From Ipomoea triloba (Eukaryota > Streptophyta > Magnoliopsida > Solanales > Convolvulaceae): a stretch of DNA of 64,000 nucleotides. Below are positions 1-13,221 of this stretch, one piece after another (within the stretch, counting starts at the first letter, position 1; every line of letters begins with the position of its first letter). The notes under the pieces are model-generated. The model worked only from the letters and a program-made list of their open reading frames with translations. It was not told the DNA's origin and ran no database searches. The translations under genes and the position numbers were made by a program. The stretch spans positions 19,968,033 through 20,032,032 of the forward strand of contig NC_044929.1 in NCBI RefSeq assembly GCF_003576645.1, in the 5' to 3' direction.

Positions 1-486
1 TGGATTGTTTTCAAATTTTTTCCTAACTTTTTCTTATGGGGAGGAGAGAGGAGCGGAAGAAAAGGAATTATGCTAATGAGAGGTTTTTTGTCAGTTAAAA
101 AAAAAAAAAAAAAGGCAATGCAAGTTATAATTATGAGTGGTTGCTATTTGTGCATTTAACGGACGGGTTAGGGTGATCACCAATTACTACCTTCATTTTT
201 TATTTTTTTTTCGTCTCTCTCCTTGTTGGCCATAAAGCTGACAAAATTCTAAAATAAATACTACACCATCATATTTTTGTTGCTCTTAAATCAATAAAAT
301 AATAAATACATATCACGGTATGTTATTATTAAGAATAAAAAGTCAATGAATATAAATTACTTTAGAGTGATTCTCCTGTGAGATCGTCTTATATATCTTT
401 ACTAGTGGGACGGATTGGATTAAGATGAAAATATAATACTTATATTGAAAAATATAATACTAATCATAAATAAAATGTTTGTTTAA
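1..486. other. AT-rich intergenic DNA, no gene seen
   Basis: No coding or RNA gene is recognisable. There is a poly(A) tract near 99-114. The stretch around 370-480 (a GTGAGATCGTCTT motif followed by AT-rich text with repeated 'aatataatact') resembles the region at 2575-3040, so it is probably a decayed copy of that repeat. Confidence 0.6.
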
Positions 487-1074
487 GGCCATCTCCAAGG
501 AAGTCACCAGACACCATTTTGGTGTAAAAATTTGGTGCAATATTGCTCCAAGGAAGACACCAAAATTTACACCAAAATGGTGTAAATGAATAGTGTGTCA
601 CCAAATTAATATGGTGATACACTATTCATTTACACCATGTTGGTGTGGAACTTTTTAAATTTTTTTTGCTAATTGTTTCCTTTTAAATTTTTATATTATT
701 AAAAGTAAATTATAAAGATTTAAAGATCTCATTGAGACGTTTAAAACAAGATCAATATCGACTATAAAATAATTTAATTTTAAAATACATAAAAACATAA
801 AATCTATTTTAAAATATTATTATTTCTATCAAAATTATATTTTTTTATTAAAACAATTAAAGTAAGCAAAATTAAAGTTTTAAATTATAAAATACAAATT
901 ATTTTAGTGCATGAATATAATTTGGTGTAAATGGATTGTGGATGAAATAAACTTTGGTGCAAAATTTAGTTTAAATGGGTTAGAGAAAAAAAATTTGGTG
1001 TATGAATATGTTGAGAATATTCCTTTTAGTGTAAAATTTAGTGTAGAATTTGGTGTTTTGAGTTGAAGATGGTC
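487..1074. mobile_element. PIF/Harbinger-type MITE (588 bp, TAA target duplication)
   Basis: The ends form imperfect terminal inverted repeats: left GGCCATCTCCAA, right (reverse complement) GACCATCTTCAA. The element is flanked by a 3-bp TAA duplication (484-486 and 1075-1077), the size and sequence used by PIF/Harbinger transposases. The interior is full of short ACACCA/TGGTGT palindromes and has no coding capacity, so it is non-autonomous. Boundaries are read directly; the superfamily is inferred from the duplication and TIR. Confidence 0.75.
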
Positions 1075-1077
1075 TAA

Positions 1078-2572
1078 ATACCGAATTCTACACCAAAATG
1101 GTGTAGTAAATGATAGTGTTGCACCAAAAATATGCCTATACCAAACCAGTACTTAATTACATTACACAATTTCAGTTTGCACACACATATAGGCAGGGAG
1201 GTTAAACAAGTAAAATTAGTAATAGTATTTTTAAAGTATTATTATCTAAAGCTAGCCTACGCCACTCAAGCTAAGCTAGTGGTGGTGGCAAACAAACAGA
1301 CAACACTCCGTGTTTTACCTCCTTTTGTTTCTTAACGGGTAACGATTTTACCTGCCAACTTTTATCATCATGGGAGAAACAAAATTCAACTTCAAGAATA
1401 ATAAATGCTTTGCAAACACTTCAATTTATTGAGTGTGAATATTATAATAATGTTTATTACACTAAAAGTAAATTTTTTTTACTTGTGAGTTGTGATTTAA
1501 ACACATCTGTTTATACTTAAAATCTCTCATCAATACAATCATATTATTTATAAAGTACAATTAAAACATAATATGTTATTAACCTTCAACACTTCCACTA
1601 TGATTATATGAGTCAGAAAAGACATGCATTTACCCTTGTTTGGAGTTACATTCACATTTTTTATTCACTATAGTTTTGTCCACTCCTTTTGGTCACCTAC
1701 TATTCAAGATTCCATCTATCTTCTTCTTTAGTATAATACATGAGCTATTGTTAATTGAGGCCACCTTCCCTTCTTTCTGTAATCTACCACAAATTATATT
1801 CTGTAGTAGAACCTACATTGCACCTTGCATTGTGAATGCTTATCCAAAACAACATTATATTCAGGTTATCTACTTACAATTGACATATTATGTACATTCA
1901 GTTAATCGATTATATATTTGTAATAAATTAAAAATATATAAATATAATATATTAACTGAATGGTTCATGATATAACTATTGATTATTTAGAACACGAAAA
2001 TTTTCACAAATATCTTTGTATATTTGTATATAAGATATTTAATCAGTATTTACTTTTATTAATTGATTGTAATGCAATTATATATTTGTTGTGTAAAAAA
2101 AGTTGGTTTGATTTGAGATGATAGAGGGTTAGGATTGATTAATCCTACGGTGAAAATCAAACGGCGTGTCCTTATCATTAGTGGGACATTAAGAAAGTAA
2201 TCAAAGGGATTAACGAAGCTAGCTTTTGTCCTATTGATGAGCAGCACATGGGCATTAGGTACAGGTCACGTGATGCGCAACCATGCAGCGACACGTGTAC
2301 AATACGAAGAATTTCAACACTAGCGCAATGCACATGCCATTACGGTTAATAGAGTACGTAATGTAATAAGTCGGTTTTGTAGGTAGAACGTGCCTCATGC
2401 TTCTAACTATATTCCTCAATACTAGACATAACAAACTTTGGGAATCTCTATTGTGTCTAACCACACCTATGTGTTTTCTATTAAGCATAGTTACATATGT
2501 TGTCGGGATTGTATCGAATATTATTATCAATGACTGATCTTTATGATATATGTACATATATATAATTAGGCA
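1078..2572. other. Intergenic DNA, no gene seen
   Basis: Directly right of the MITE, 1087-1128 repeats its palindromic ACACCAAAATGGTGT text, perhaps a truncated second copy of the same family. The rest is AT-rich. Short ORFs at 1132-1335, 1640-1975, 2059-2247 and 2255-2557 have no recognisable motif and no gene-like composition. Confidence 0.5.
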
Positions 2573-3040
2573 AAAATTTATGTAATCGAAACTGTCTCAC
2601 AAATCTTTGTCCTTGAGATGAATTGGGTCAAGATGAAATGTAATACTTATACTAGTAAATGTAATATTAAATTATGAATAAAATGTTTATTACTTATATT
2701 GAAAAATATAATATTTTTAAGGACAAATGTAATACTTTTATATTTTGATGTAAAAGTATTACTTTTTTCATCAAAAGTATATTATATTTTCCCTTATAAG
2801 TAACAAATTAAACATTTTATATTTTGACGTAAAAGTATTACTTTTTAAATCAAAATATAAAAGTATTACATTTGTCCTCAAAAGTATTATGTTTTCCCTT
2901 ATAAGTAACAAATTAAACATTTTATTCTGATTTAGTGTTACATTTGCTAGCATAAATATTGCATTTACACATTATTGAATCGACCCGACCCGACCCACAT
3001 ACGAGGTAAGGATCCGTAAGACGGTCTCACACAAGTGTAA
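2573..3040. repeat. Inverted-repeat element with internal AT repeats
   Basis: The left end (ACTGTCTCACAAATC) and right end (reverse complement GTGTGAGACCGTCTTACGGAT) are inverted relatives. Between them, 2745-2920 holds repeated 'aaaagtattac' text in both orientations, able to fold. The same GTCTCAC-type end recurs near 370-400 and 16620-16740, so this is a dispersed family. No target duplication could be fixed. Confidence 0.4.
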
Positions 3041-5311
3041 CCCATATAATTATATGATAATTGACATATGAGAGAAAAGTGAGAATTCATCATTCTAATT
3101 TTTGATCGGGATCGATGAGAATATCAAGAGCTCTAAATTAAAATAAGAAAAATAGTGGTGAAAATTTTATAATTATAACTTTAGTACACCGAGTTATTAC
3201 AAAGTACACTCAATGAAGCGTAAAAGGGCAACAATTTGAGTGTACCATTTTGCATATCAACAGATACATGTTATGGTATTGCGCAATACACGTTCAAACA
3301 TAAACACCAACTTCACCTGAACATGTATGTGCGCTCGTGTGTGTGTGTGAGTAATTATATATATGTTTGAGTTATGATGAGAGATCAATGTTATCCCATC
3401 CATCCCATGAGTTAGAACATTAAAATTTAGATCATTGTACAGTACAATATACTAATTAAACTAATATTTATAGAAGTATAACAATAATAGTCGTACAAAA
3501 AAACTAAATAAGACTATTAGAACCGAAGTATATATATACACGGTAGTATAATGTAAACACCAATAATTGTTATCCGATCCGTACTTGCTAAAAAGACATA
3601 TCCTTGTTGATTTTTAGTGGGCTTTCGAGTTTTGAACTACTTCATTAAATCTACCAATATTAATTAAATTAGACCAACTAAATCATGTCAATTACCATTA
3701 TATTATTTCAACGAAAATTCGATGGAGGATGTATTTCGATTCATATATCACGGCGGGGTTTGATTGAAGGGAGCACAGTTGGTCTGCGAGAGGTTTTGGT
3801 CTGCAGATTTGTCAAGAAAAATTTTCACACAGCACAGGCTATACCTAGATGTAATATGTACGTGTGGACTAAGCTTCTTTTTAAGAAACAAAGATATTGC
3901 AAACCTTTTAGTTGCCTCCCATCATTAAAGTTTCCAATGTCCCAAACCTTTTTTAGGAAAAGACAACATTAAATTGTCTGAGTCGTCATAGGATTCCTTG
4001 CTAATCTAATCAACACATGAAATTCTCCTTTGTTTTTTCACTCAGATTCCAACTTGTCTGCCAATCTATTAGTTTTGAGACTCAACATTGTATACTTCTG
4101 CACACAAAAGAGTCCAATTTAAACTTAAACCCTTAATTTTTGTGGCAAGAATCGAACCCCCACTATACCAGTTTTGCATCCACACACACGTTATTATTAT
4201 TATTATTATAACCCAGATTTTCTAGTTTTGGTGAACTATATCCTAGACCTCATGAACCCGCCCAAACCCATGACAAGGTAAATAGATTCTATCTAACTTC
4301 AAGATCCACACCAAATTGTACCTTTCTACACACCAGGAGCCCAACCCCAACTAGAGACCAAATTGGTGGAGCTCATATCTAGATTGTCCGAACCCTACTT
4401 TGTCACTGGAAATGAATTTTAAGTGTGGTTGTTCATCCGCCAGATTCCTCATGACATGAGCTTTTGCTCATCATGGAGCTATATTTTTCATTAGAGATTA
4501 CAATCCCTTGTACCATTGGGTAAAATTATTCTTCAACAACAAGCATCATGCATGTTGATTATGTTGCATTATTGTACCTGCAATTTTTTAAAATTATTAG
4601 TTTTTATAGTACCACATGTAACATTACCGTAAACTAATAATTATGTTTTGTACTTGATAAAACGTTTTTCTCCTTTTTTTTTTCTTCTACAAGTTTATTG
4701 AAGTATATAAATAAGTATATAATACCGTTAAGTACGTAAGGTATATGAATTTATTTGGGGAGTGTAGAATGGAGTGGAATCTTGATGGTTGAAATAATAG
4801 CAGGGGTGGTTATATGGCGGCCATGAATGGCTTCTGGTGTGGTCAAAGTAAAGGGGGTTCATGAAAAGAAGTCTAAGAGGTGATTAATTGGATGAGACTT
4901 GTGGGGACAAAGGTCGGAACAATCCATTTTCATGCCCCACTTTGAACTACAAGACCACCTAACAAAAAATGGAGGGAAAAAAGAGGTGAAATAAGAATTT
5001 GGTTTTAGAAAACGCGGTAAGATAAGAGAGTTACGGTTTTAAAAAACGTGATACAGAAGTGACGGTGAAATTGTGATGGTTAACATTATTTTTACTAAAT
5101 TTTTATCCTGCAATTAGGAATAATAAACTGCTCTAATCACAATTCATCTAAATGATCTTTCACAGAGCAATTGAAACAATAAATTGCCTTGATCTAGCCA
5201 TTCCAATTAATTGCTCGTACAAATGCACCCTAAGAAATTTGAAATTTGATTTTCTTTATTTCAAAAACAAAACTTTTCTATTAATTTTCTTTTTATGTAT
5301 CTTAATTATTA
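3041..5311. other. Intergenic DNA, no gene recognised
   Basis: A short GT run lies near 3336-3350 and an ATT run near 4190-4208. The 95-codon ORF at 3685-3972 has no recognisable motif. The 4760-4960 interval is less AT-rich than its surroundings but no family could be assigned in any frame. Confidence 0.45.
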
Positions 5312-5569
5312 CTCCCTCCGTCCCATTTTATGTATCTAGTTCGGTTAACGAGGCTTGACTAAAGTGATTTTTATTCAATTTTTTATAATATTAAATTTAT
5401 TATTAATATAAAAAATTTTATATATTTAGAAACTACATTAAAAGTACTATTAAACACAAAAAATAAAATTTAAAAATAAGTAAAAGATAATAATTAAAAT
5501 AAACAAAGAGGAAAAAGTTGGTTTGACCAATGGATAGTAAGTAAGACAGATAAAATCAGACAAAGGGAG
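5312..5569. mobile_element. Stowaway MITE (Tc1/mariner type), copy 1
   Basis: The element starts CTCCCTCCGTCCCATTTTAT and ends with an inverted relative finishing GGGAG. It is flanked by TA dinucleotides (5310-5311 and 5570-5571), the Tc1/mariner target. At 258 bp, AT-rich and without coding capacity, it fits the Stowaway class of plant MITEs. Confidence 0.85.
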
Positions 5570-5964
5570 TATTAAATAAAGTAATAGATACAATTGCACT
5601 ATTTTATTTTTACAGAGATGATAGATTATTTTTGTACGAAACCCTAGGTAAATGAAAAAAGTGTATGTTATAGAGTTATTATGGTAAGCCAAAGTCAAAT
5701 AGAAAAGCCTTTAATCAAAGTTCTTCCACCTACAACAATCATATTGTGTTTCTCAACTGGTGTAAATTGGTGTAAATCTAACTAGCTTGGTTGATGTCTA
5801 TGCATAATATAATTACTTATTATGACAAGGCTTTAATTATGGCCATCATAGCTTAGGTATAGATCAGACTTTCTATTACCATTTTAATTAAACACAAATA
5901 ATTTTTTTTTAAACATACTACATTTTGTATAAAAATTTGTACTATAAATTTAACTAACTAACTA

Positions 5965-6500
5965 GCTTTTCTCAAACTGGTTTTCAAAAAAAAAAAAGAC
6001 TCTCAAACTTTATATGAAAAATAATTAGGTTCATGAACTTTAAAAAGTTGCAATTAAACACATTAACTTTTCAATTTGATGTATTTAAATGAAATAGCCG
6101 GGTACCTAAAAGAAACCGGTAAAATGTTGACGTGGTAATAAATAAATTAAATTAAAAATATTTATTAAAAAATCGGATGGAGAAGCGGGGGGAGGGGGTG
6201 GGGGTGGGTCACCGAAAAAGATTAATAGGCGTTAGAAAAAAGGTTTACTACTGTAACCATTATATTTTTTTGTAAAAGGAATATTTGTTATTTTATTTTA
6301 TTATTAAAAACTGACACATCACCTTGTTTTACCTTTTAGTTATCAGCCTGAAAATTAACTTAATTGTAACACTTTGACAAATTATCAATTTAATTGCATC
6401 AAATCAACGAGTTGATGATGTTTTTAATTGCACATTTTTTAAGTTCAGGGACCTAATTGCTTATTTGTAAAAAGTTTGAGATTTATTTGACCACTTTCTC
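5965..6500. mobile_element. Long-inverted-repeat foldback element
   Basis: The left arm (5965-6100: CTCAAAC, then a relative of GCAATTAGGTTCATGAAC and GTTGCAATTAAACAC) is mirrored by the right arm (6340-6500) in reverse complement. The arms are over 100 bp and diverged. A G-rich run (6187-6210) sits in the middle. Long TIRs suggest a Mutator-type MITE, but no clear 9-bp duplication was found. Confidence 0.5.
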
Positions 6501-7089
6501 TAAATTATATTATATTAATGATGATAATATGTTAACTAGTATATATTCAAAAGAAAATGAAGTTTTTGGTCTCCTAATTATAGGATATGATACGATAGAC
6601 ATCATCTACAAATATAATTTCAGCCAATAAGATATAATATATATCGTCTACCAATATAATTATAGACACCTTAAATTTTGATCTCCTATTATTAATATAG
6701 TGTTGTTTTTCCCGTTCTATCAAAATGAAATCATTAGTGACAGCTAATTTCAATCTCAAAACCTCATTTCTCATAACAAAACCGATCTCTATTTGTTAGA
6801 GAAATAGATGAAGAAGCTAATCAAAGGAGATAAATTTTAAAAATGCCGGCTACATTTATTTAAACTCTCATTTTTTTTTCTTTAGTTGGTAAATGCATGT
6901 CATTACTAAGAACAACAAGGCCAATGATATGATTTTAGGACTTAAGAAGTTTTTGTCTTTGCCAAATTGAAGCAAAAATAGAAAAGAAAAAATTAAAACA
7001 AAAAGACAATGTGCTCACCAATTGGCAATAACTTAAATGTGCCAAGCAAACACATCACACATGAATAACAAGCGAACGTGGAGATAACC

Positions 7090-7340
7090 CTATCCAAATT
7101 GTTGAATTGGTTAGACGGCTGATTTGATAACCAAAATGTTACAAATTTGATTTTCAATGAGAGCCACATATGGACTTTAATTTCTTAGTTTGAGTTAGTC
7201 AGTTTTAAATTTTTCTTTGTAATCATTTTATGGCTAGAATTATAAAATGAAATTTATATATTACACACTTTCAAATAATGATTATAAATTTCTCTCGTCA
7301 TCTGAAATAATGATTATAAGTTTCTCTCGTCATCCGAAAA
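7090..7340 (+). mobile_element. SINE family B, diverged copy
   Basis: The text (tRNA-like head, then TTTGAGTTAGTCAG, then a TGGCTAGAATTATAAAATGA tail) matches the better preserved copies at 18340-18550 and 26262-26445. A 32-bp unit is duplicated in tandem at the 3' end (7273-7304 and 7305-7336, two differences). Confidence 0.45.
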
Positions 7341-8136
7341 AAAGAAGGCAAGCGCACATGGATTGGTCAAAGGTCGCTCTTATGCTGCAGGAGTGGTCAA
7401 AGGGTACACATTCATTAGGATATGGACTACATTAACTTCGATAGATACTGAAAATTTTGACTTCATTGTACCCTCATACCAAGGCAATCTCTACCTCTCT
7501 TTCTACTTCAATTCTCTCTCTTTTTAACTACTTCGTACCTTAATATGTTGACTAGATAATGGATATTTCTTTAAACCCATCAGACGTGGCAGATTTATAC
7601 CAAATTTAATTCATTAGGATAATTCAATTTATTTTAATTTTTAATTTTTTTTATATAAAAGGTGTGATAATGGGCCAGTGGCATAGCACATTGGGGGATT
7701 AATATCCATGGAGCCCAAACGTTAAATCCGCTTCTAATTGGACTGCTTCAATTTCCAATTCAAACTCTTATGCCTTGTAATATATAATTATATCTTAAAT
7801 ATTTAGATTTTGACAATTTAGTACTAAAATTTTGGGTCTTGTAATAATTTTATTTATTTATAATAATTATATCCAAATATTTAAAATTCAATAATTTAAT
7901 ACTAAAGTTTTGTGTCTTATAACAGTTACAAGTATAATATGTGACTCAAGAATAAATTTTTAAAAAAAATCAGAAATTTTCGTGTCTTATGATAATTATT
8001 ATAATTATAATATATGACTCAAGAATAAATTTGACAAAATCCAAAATTGTTGAGTTGGCTATTAGGGAAATGAAAAGCTAAAGATTTATTATTATTTTTT
8101 TAAAAAAATTGAATTCAAAAAAACCTAAAGATTTGT

Positions 8137-8320
8137 GTTTTTTTTGTTACACATGAGGTGTCTTGAGCAGACCCTAACTGTACGAGGCACCTCCAGACCA
8201 GCCCAATTAAGGGACAAAATGCTTGCTAAATTTTTTTTTTTCATACAAGAGGAGATTCAAACTCCAACATCTCTTAAGAGACAATAGTATACAGCCACTC
8301 ACACCAACCAAGCTGGTTAA
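8137..8320 (-). mobile_element. tRNA-derived SINE-like element
   Basis: On the minus strand the sequence reads as a pol III internal promoter: an A-box-like GGTTGGTGTGAGTGGC followed by a B-box-like GAGTTTGAATCTCC. The body ends near a homopolymer run. A long T run (8332-8350) lies beside it. Family assignment is by promoter architecture only. Confidence 0.45.
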
Positions 8321-9249
8321 AGAATTGTGGTTTTTTTTTTTTTTTTTTTTCATTCACTAACCAATAAACATTATTTTAATGATGTACCAAAAACATATAT
8401 TATTAGTTGAATCTCCAGCATGGGCCCTAAAACCTTATTATAATTGGGTAGTTTAAAGATGTGGTGCCAAATAATGCAAAGGTTCATTGATATTGGAGAG
8501 TGAGGCCCATCCCATCACCAAGTACTAGTGGTTTCGTGCCACTTGCCAATTGTCATAGTGGACATAAATTTAACCATCAAATTGTTTAATTGGTTAGCCA
8601 ATTTAATTATTTATTTGTGATTTATGATCACTATGCTTTGGAATCAACTTTCTCTCTCTTTTCTGAGGGGTCAGAATTTGTGACATGTGAGATGATTTCA
8701 TACCAAATTAAGAATTAATGTATTTATAAAGTTAGTGTGCTCTTCGTTTTAAGCATGACAAAATATTTTTAAAATAGCAAGGAGTGATCAATACATTTAA
8801 AACTTGCTTCTAATAGCAAGCTTAGGTGGATTTCAAACTCTCTGCTGTAAATAATTTAGAAACTGAGCTCCTAGAGTTGGACTAAAGTTAGGTTGGGCTC
8901 CTCATGCATTGGGACCAGTACATAAAATTTAGTAATTAGTTCAGTGAAATTGTGTTTTACGAGTTATAAAAAAAATTAAAAATGAAATATAATTTATTCC
9001 TTCCAATAATCTTGTAAGCATGCATGTGACTATATTTATTGTATTGATTTCTATAATACTTTAGTACTTAGTACTTACTTTCAAGTTCCTTAATCTTTAT
9101 ACCATTAAATTTCCAAGTTTGTCCTAATAATCAAGTTTTGAATCAAACATATTATTAAAGTAACTTAAGACACGTAACTCGATGATGCATTTCACGTCAG
9201 CTACCAATAAAATTTTAGGTCAATAATAATACATGAGTCAAACTTATAA

Positions 9250-9490
9250 TTGGAGTTAATAGTTAATACCCGATTTGATCAATCGACTATTAGAATTTCA
9301 TTACTTTGGTTATCGACTTCCAAACTTGTTCAATTTCAATTCATCCTCAACTATGCAATTGTTAACCAAAATGGTCCTCAATTAGGACTATTTTAGATAA
9401 AAATTGCATAATTGGGAATAAAATTGAGCAAGTTTGAAAGTCGAGACAAAAGTGGTGAAATCCTAATAATCGATGATCAAATCATATATT
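9250..9490. mobile_element. Small foldback MITE
   Basis: The two halves are inverted copies: left GATTTGATCAATCGACTATT, right (reverse complement) GATTTGATCATCGATTATTA, with matching inner text including GACTTCCAAACTTG against its complement in the right arm. The whole unit can fold into one hairpin. No coding capacity; superfamily not assigned. Confidence 0.55.
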
Positions 9491-9770
9491 TACTCTTTAT
9501 AATTGCTATGTAAGTATAAAATAAGAAGTGATTTTGCATCTAGGTAGCTCATAGTATGAAAACAAGAAAAAGGAGAAAACACAACGTGAGATTGTGAGAT
9601 CGAGAAACTAAAAAGAAGAGAGGGTAGAGTTTGATCATCACAACATGATTACATATACATACATAGAGTACAAGACATTTAAGGTGGTGAGGACAGACCA
9701 CATCGGCGGCGTAGCGGGACCGGAGACGGCAACCGGAGACGACAAAGTATGAAATAATATACTAATATAA

Positions 9771-11214
9771 TTAGCCAGTTAAGAATGTATTATGTGCAAA
9801 ATCTAGGTTGTTGTCAAACCAGGTGTAAAACTGATCGCTAACAGGCGCCACCATATTTCTTTCATCTTCTTGGTAATCATAATCCATCGTCCACACTGAA
9901 TAATCATCCCAAATTGCAGATCCCATCACGCCGCCATGACCACTTTCTTGATTTTCCGGCGACTCAATAGCTTTCCATATCTCATCCATGGAGTAAACCT
10001 TCACACCGCCGCTCATCTTTTCTCCTCCGTTATCGGCGCGTGGCGGCGGCGGCGGCGCCTCCACGAACCCTCCGGTATCGTAGAAGCCCCTCTCGTTAGC
10101 CCCCACTACCGGCGCCGGCGTAGACTCCTCCCCGGCGCTGCCGGAAGAAGAGGAGGAAGAATTCGACAGCGCCGGAGATGCGGATGACGAACACGCGCCG
10201 CCGCCCTTCTGGTGCTGCTTCTTGTCCTTCTTCTTCTTGTCGTGAGCCTCTTTCCTCATCTGCGTCCTCCAGTAATTCTTGATCTCATTGTCCGTTCGCC
10301 CCGGCAATTTCCGAGCAATTTTTGACCATCTGCATACAAAACCACCATGTTTCATCTTCTAATACCAAATTCACCAATTAATCACAACCCAATCAAATTG
10401 GTCCTTAACTTAGTAACTACAAGATCAATCTGATCAGAATATTAATTTAGTAATAATAACATTACAAGTTTAACACTCAACTAGAGCTGTCAGGACGATA
10501 TCGAATTTATTCAAAATTTTGAAAATTGAATGATTTCTTCTGTTTCAACTAAAAATTTAAACAGATAATGAAATTGATATCGTATCTTACCTGTTGCCCA
10601 ATTTGGAGTGGAGTTCAAGAATGAGGCGTTCTTCATGAGGGGTCATCTTGCCGCGTTTGAGCCCAGGGTGGAGGTAGTTAACCCACCGCAACCTGCAGCT
10701 TTTTCCACTTCTTTTCAAACCTAGCAAGCACCAACAACATAAGTGATCATAAGAGAGGCAAACATATGACAAGAAACATGGGATTAATCTATGCAATAAC
10801 GCTACTGGAAGAGTTATTCCCAAGACTTGATTGGACTAATCAATAATGCTTTCTAGAGAACTGTTCCTGAGACTAGCTTGATTGGACTAGTCAGTAAAGC
10901 GGAACTTGATTGGAATAGTCTCGTATTGTAGAATGCAAAAAACATATGCAGTGTGTATATATGTATACCTATTTATCTTGGCTGTGGGCATGGGAAAAAA
11001 GATAGATAGAAGCCAATTATTGTGCATGTATATATGATATATGATATACCTAGTTTATTTTTGGTTCAATTCTCCCGCCAAAACCTTCCAAACCTGAGAT
11101 TTTGGACAGAAAATCCCACCGGCGATCGCCAAACAAGTTCACATAAAATGCCAGCTGAACATCCTCGTGTTCAGTCCATGGCCCTTTTCTCACTTCTTCA
11201 CTCACAATTCTCAT
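9771..11214 (-). CDS. R2R3-MYB transcription factor, MYB48/MYB59 type
   Basis: Three exons rebuilt on the minus strand: 11214-11094, 10720-10591 and 10329-9771; both introns GT-AG, phases 1 and 2, giving 269 codons plus TAA. The chosen ATG (11212-11214) lies just before the R2 repeat (KGPWTEHED, residues 10-18; Trp13, Trp33, Trp53). R3 runs from about residue 61 ([13 protein letters not shown]) to NEIKNYWRT (98-106), with the usual Met in place of the first R3 Trp. Both introns lie at classic R2R3-MYB positions. The C-terminal part carries FYDTGG (166-171), [11 protein letters not shown] (195-205) and a Trp/Asp-rich block (222-235), the signature shared with Arabidopsis MYB48 and MYB59, plus Ser-, Gly- and Pro-rich linkers. 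Family role: nuclear DNA-binding regulator; MYB59 affects root growth, cell cycle and ion responses. The exact orthologue is inferred. Confidence 0.93.
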
Positions 11215-11276
11215 TTTCTCTCTCTCTCTCTTACTTTACGTTTGTGGTACTGCAGGTATCTGAGACTACTAGGCCG

Positions 11277-11284
11277 TATTTATA
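11277..11284 (-). promoter_or_regulatory. Putative TATA box of the MYB gene
   Basis: TATAAATA on the minus strand lies about 63-70 bp upstream of the MYB start codon. A CT/GA-repeat leader (11211-11231) lies between the two, as is common in plant 5' leaders. A second candidate, TATAAAG, lies near 11323-11329. Sequence match only. Confidence 0.5.
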
Positions 11285-11448
11285 CTAGGAATATTATTGT
11301 TCTGTAATTCTTTGTGCTGTTCCTTTATAAAAAAAATTAAGAATTGGTTAATCTTGACCGTCCAAGTGGGCTCACTAACCATGGGCATATTATGCAAGCC
11401 ACTATGTATAGCACTCATGGAGAAAATAACCCATACATAAGGCCAAAT

Positions 11449-11830
11449 TATTATGTGTACCGTGGTCCACACAGCTGTGTAAATTACGATCTGAAACGAC
11501 GTTATTAAATTTTATGAGTTAGAATAATGTACATTATAAGTTAGAATAATGTACTTTATATGTTGGAATAATGTACTTTATTTGTTAGACTAATATACAT
11601 TATGTGTTAGAATAATGTATATTATGTGTTTTAAACTTCTGGGGGTAAGATAATGTATTTTATGAGTTAGAATTATGTATATTATGCTTTAGAATAATGT
11701 TCATTATAAGTTATAAAAATGTATGTTGCAGTGGATCGCGTAAAAATAAATTATACAAAATTATGTTGTTTTTTTTTTTACCGTGGTTCACACAGCTATG
11801 TGAACCACGGTCCACGCAATAACTATTGAT
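11449..11830. mobile_element. Satellite-filled foldback element, copy 1
   Basis: Both ends are palindromic and mutually inverted: left TACCGTGGTCCACACAGCTG, right reading in reverse complement GGACCGTGGTTCACATAGCT. Between them lies a run of about ten degenerate ~22-bp units of the form TTAGAATAATGTACATTAT (11515-11740). An AAACGACGT motif sits beside the left palindrome (11494-11502); the same motif sits beside a palindrome in the related element at 24645-25236. No coding capacity. Confidence 0.6.
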
Positions 11831-13221
11831 ACATAAGTGGTTGAGTTCATTTTCATAAATTTATGAATTGGACCATTTAAGAGGTTGAGATGAATGCAGT
11901 TTACAAATTACTACAGATTTTAATGGATGAGAAATTCTATGGTGGGTTGTAAAAATATGGATTGTTTTTTTTTAAAAAAAAAAAAGAAGAAGATATGGCG
12001 TATTACGAGTTTAATCAACTTGAGGTATTCGTGAGATAATGTCCGAGTAGGTTAGTGTCACAATGTAAATGTAGTAATTAAGGATGATCTGAGTGGAAAA
12101 AGAAGGATAATTGAGTATACTATATTCTCATTGCCTTAGACCAAATAAGCTAGGTAGGGTGTGATGTTTTTCAGTATATGAAATTTTTTTATAAGTTATA
12201 ACGATATTGATTAATTTACAACTAAATTTTAAAAATATGAGAAAATGTAATGAGGTTGGCCAACTCGTTAATATAGTAAAAAACAATGTGATAACTTATT
12301 ATATTGAGATAAGTAAATTTATAAATAATCAGTGATATAAAATAATTGTGATAAGTCATAGTGAAAGAAATATAATTAATTCGTTATTAGTCAATAAATA
12401 TTTGAAAAGTAATAATTTATGATGATATTAATCAACTTGTGGTTACCTAATAAATATAAAAGAGAGTGATATTTGCTATAATTAATAATCATATAACATT
12501 AATTAAAGAAAAGAAACTAAAATAAAAATTTTTAAAAAATGATGGCTAGCCATGAATCCATCATCTTGGGAATTGATGATTAGCTTTAGCCCTATTTTAT
12601 TATTTTTCCCTTTTAAAATCATTTAAACTATATAATTTAAGAGGTGGAATATAATTCACATGTTTATCATATATAAAACCTTATATACTTGACTTATATT
12701 GCAATGACTAATATCACTATTGATTATTGATTCTAAAAAGTAGCTCATTATTTATTCTTCTTTTAAGTTGAATTTTAAATTTAATGATTTTTTTGTCGCT
12801 CTTATTTCTGTCACTAGAAATGAAAATATTTTCTGAAAAAGACTTATTTTTCAGAAATTATTATTTTTTGTTTCCAAACACAACCTAAATCTATGCTTAG
12901 CTTTCATTTTTTAAAATCATCGATAAAATTCAAACCCGATACCTTGAGAATGTTAGTAAAGCAAAGCTTCTCAACTTATTTTCTTCTTTATTTCCTCTTT
13001 TAGTGATGCAAATTTTAAAGTAAGAGAAGTCTCAACAACATTGATAGTCATAAGATGAGGTTTCATATTCGTGCAAATTGCCAGTAACATGATTTGCAAT
13101 CTCTAAATTTCGAGATGCATCTCGCAATTGACCTTCTTCAATTCACAAGAATTAAGACATTCAAGGTTCAAAATTAATCTTTAATTTATATTTCTGATAA
13201 ATATAATTAATATTTTTTTTT
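11831..13221. other. AT-rich intergenic DNA, no gene seen
   Basis: Strongly AT-rich with short homopolymers (for example around 11969-11986). No ORF of note, no transposon terminus and no RNA gene could be recognised on either strand. Confidence 0.5.

Noticed and set aside
3757..3777. TTTGATTGAAGGGAGCAC resembles miR159
   Set aside because: The mature miR159 sequence is not matched (a base is missing and the 3' end differs) and no complementary arm was found within about 200 bp to form a precursor.
4772..4790. GGAATCTTGATGG resembles the start of miR172
   Set aside because: The match stops after 12 bases and no star arm is present nearby.
10587..10823. ORF running from MYB intron 1 into exon 2, suggesting an R3-only isoform as reported for MYB59
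   Set aside because: The frame opens on TTG and there is no in-frame ATG in the intron part, so it is not evidence for an alternative start. Intron retention remains possible but is not shown.
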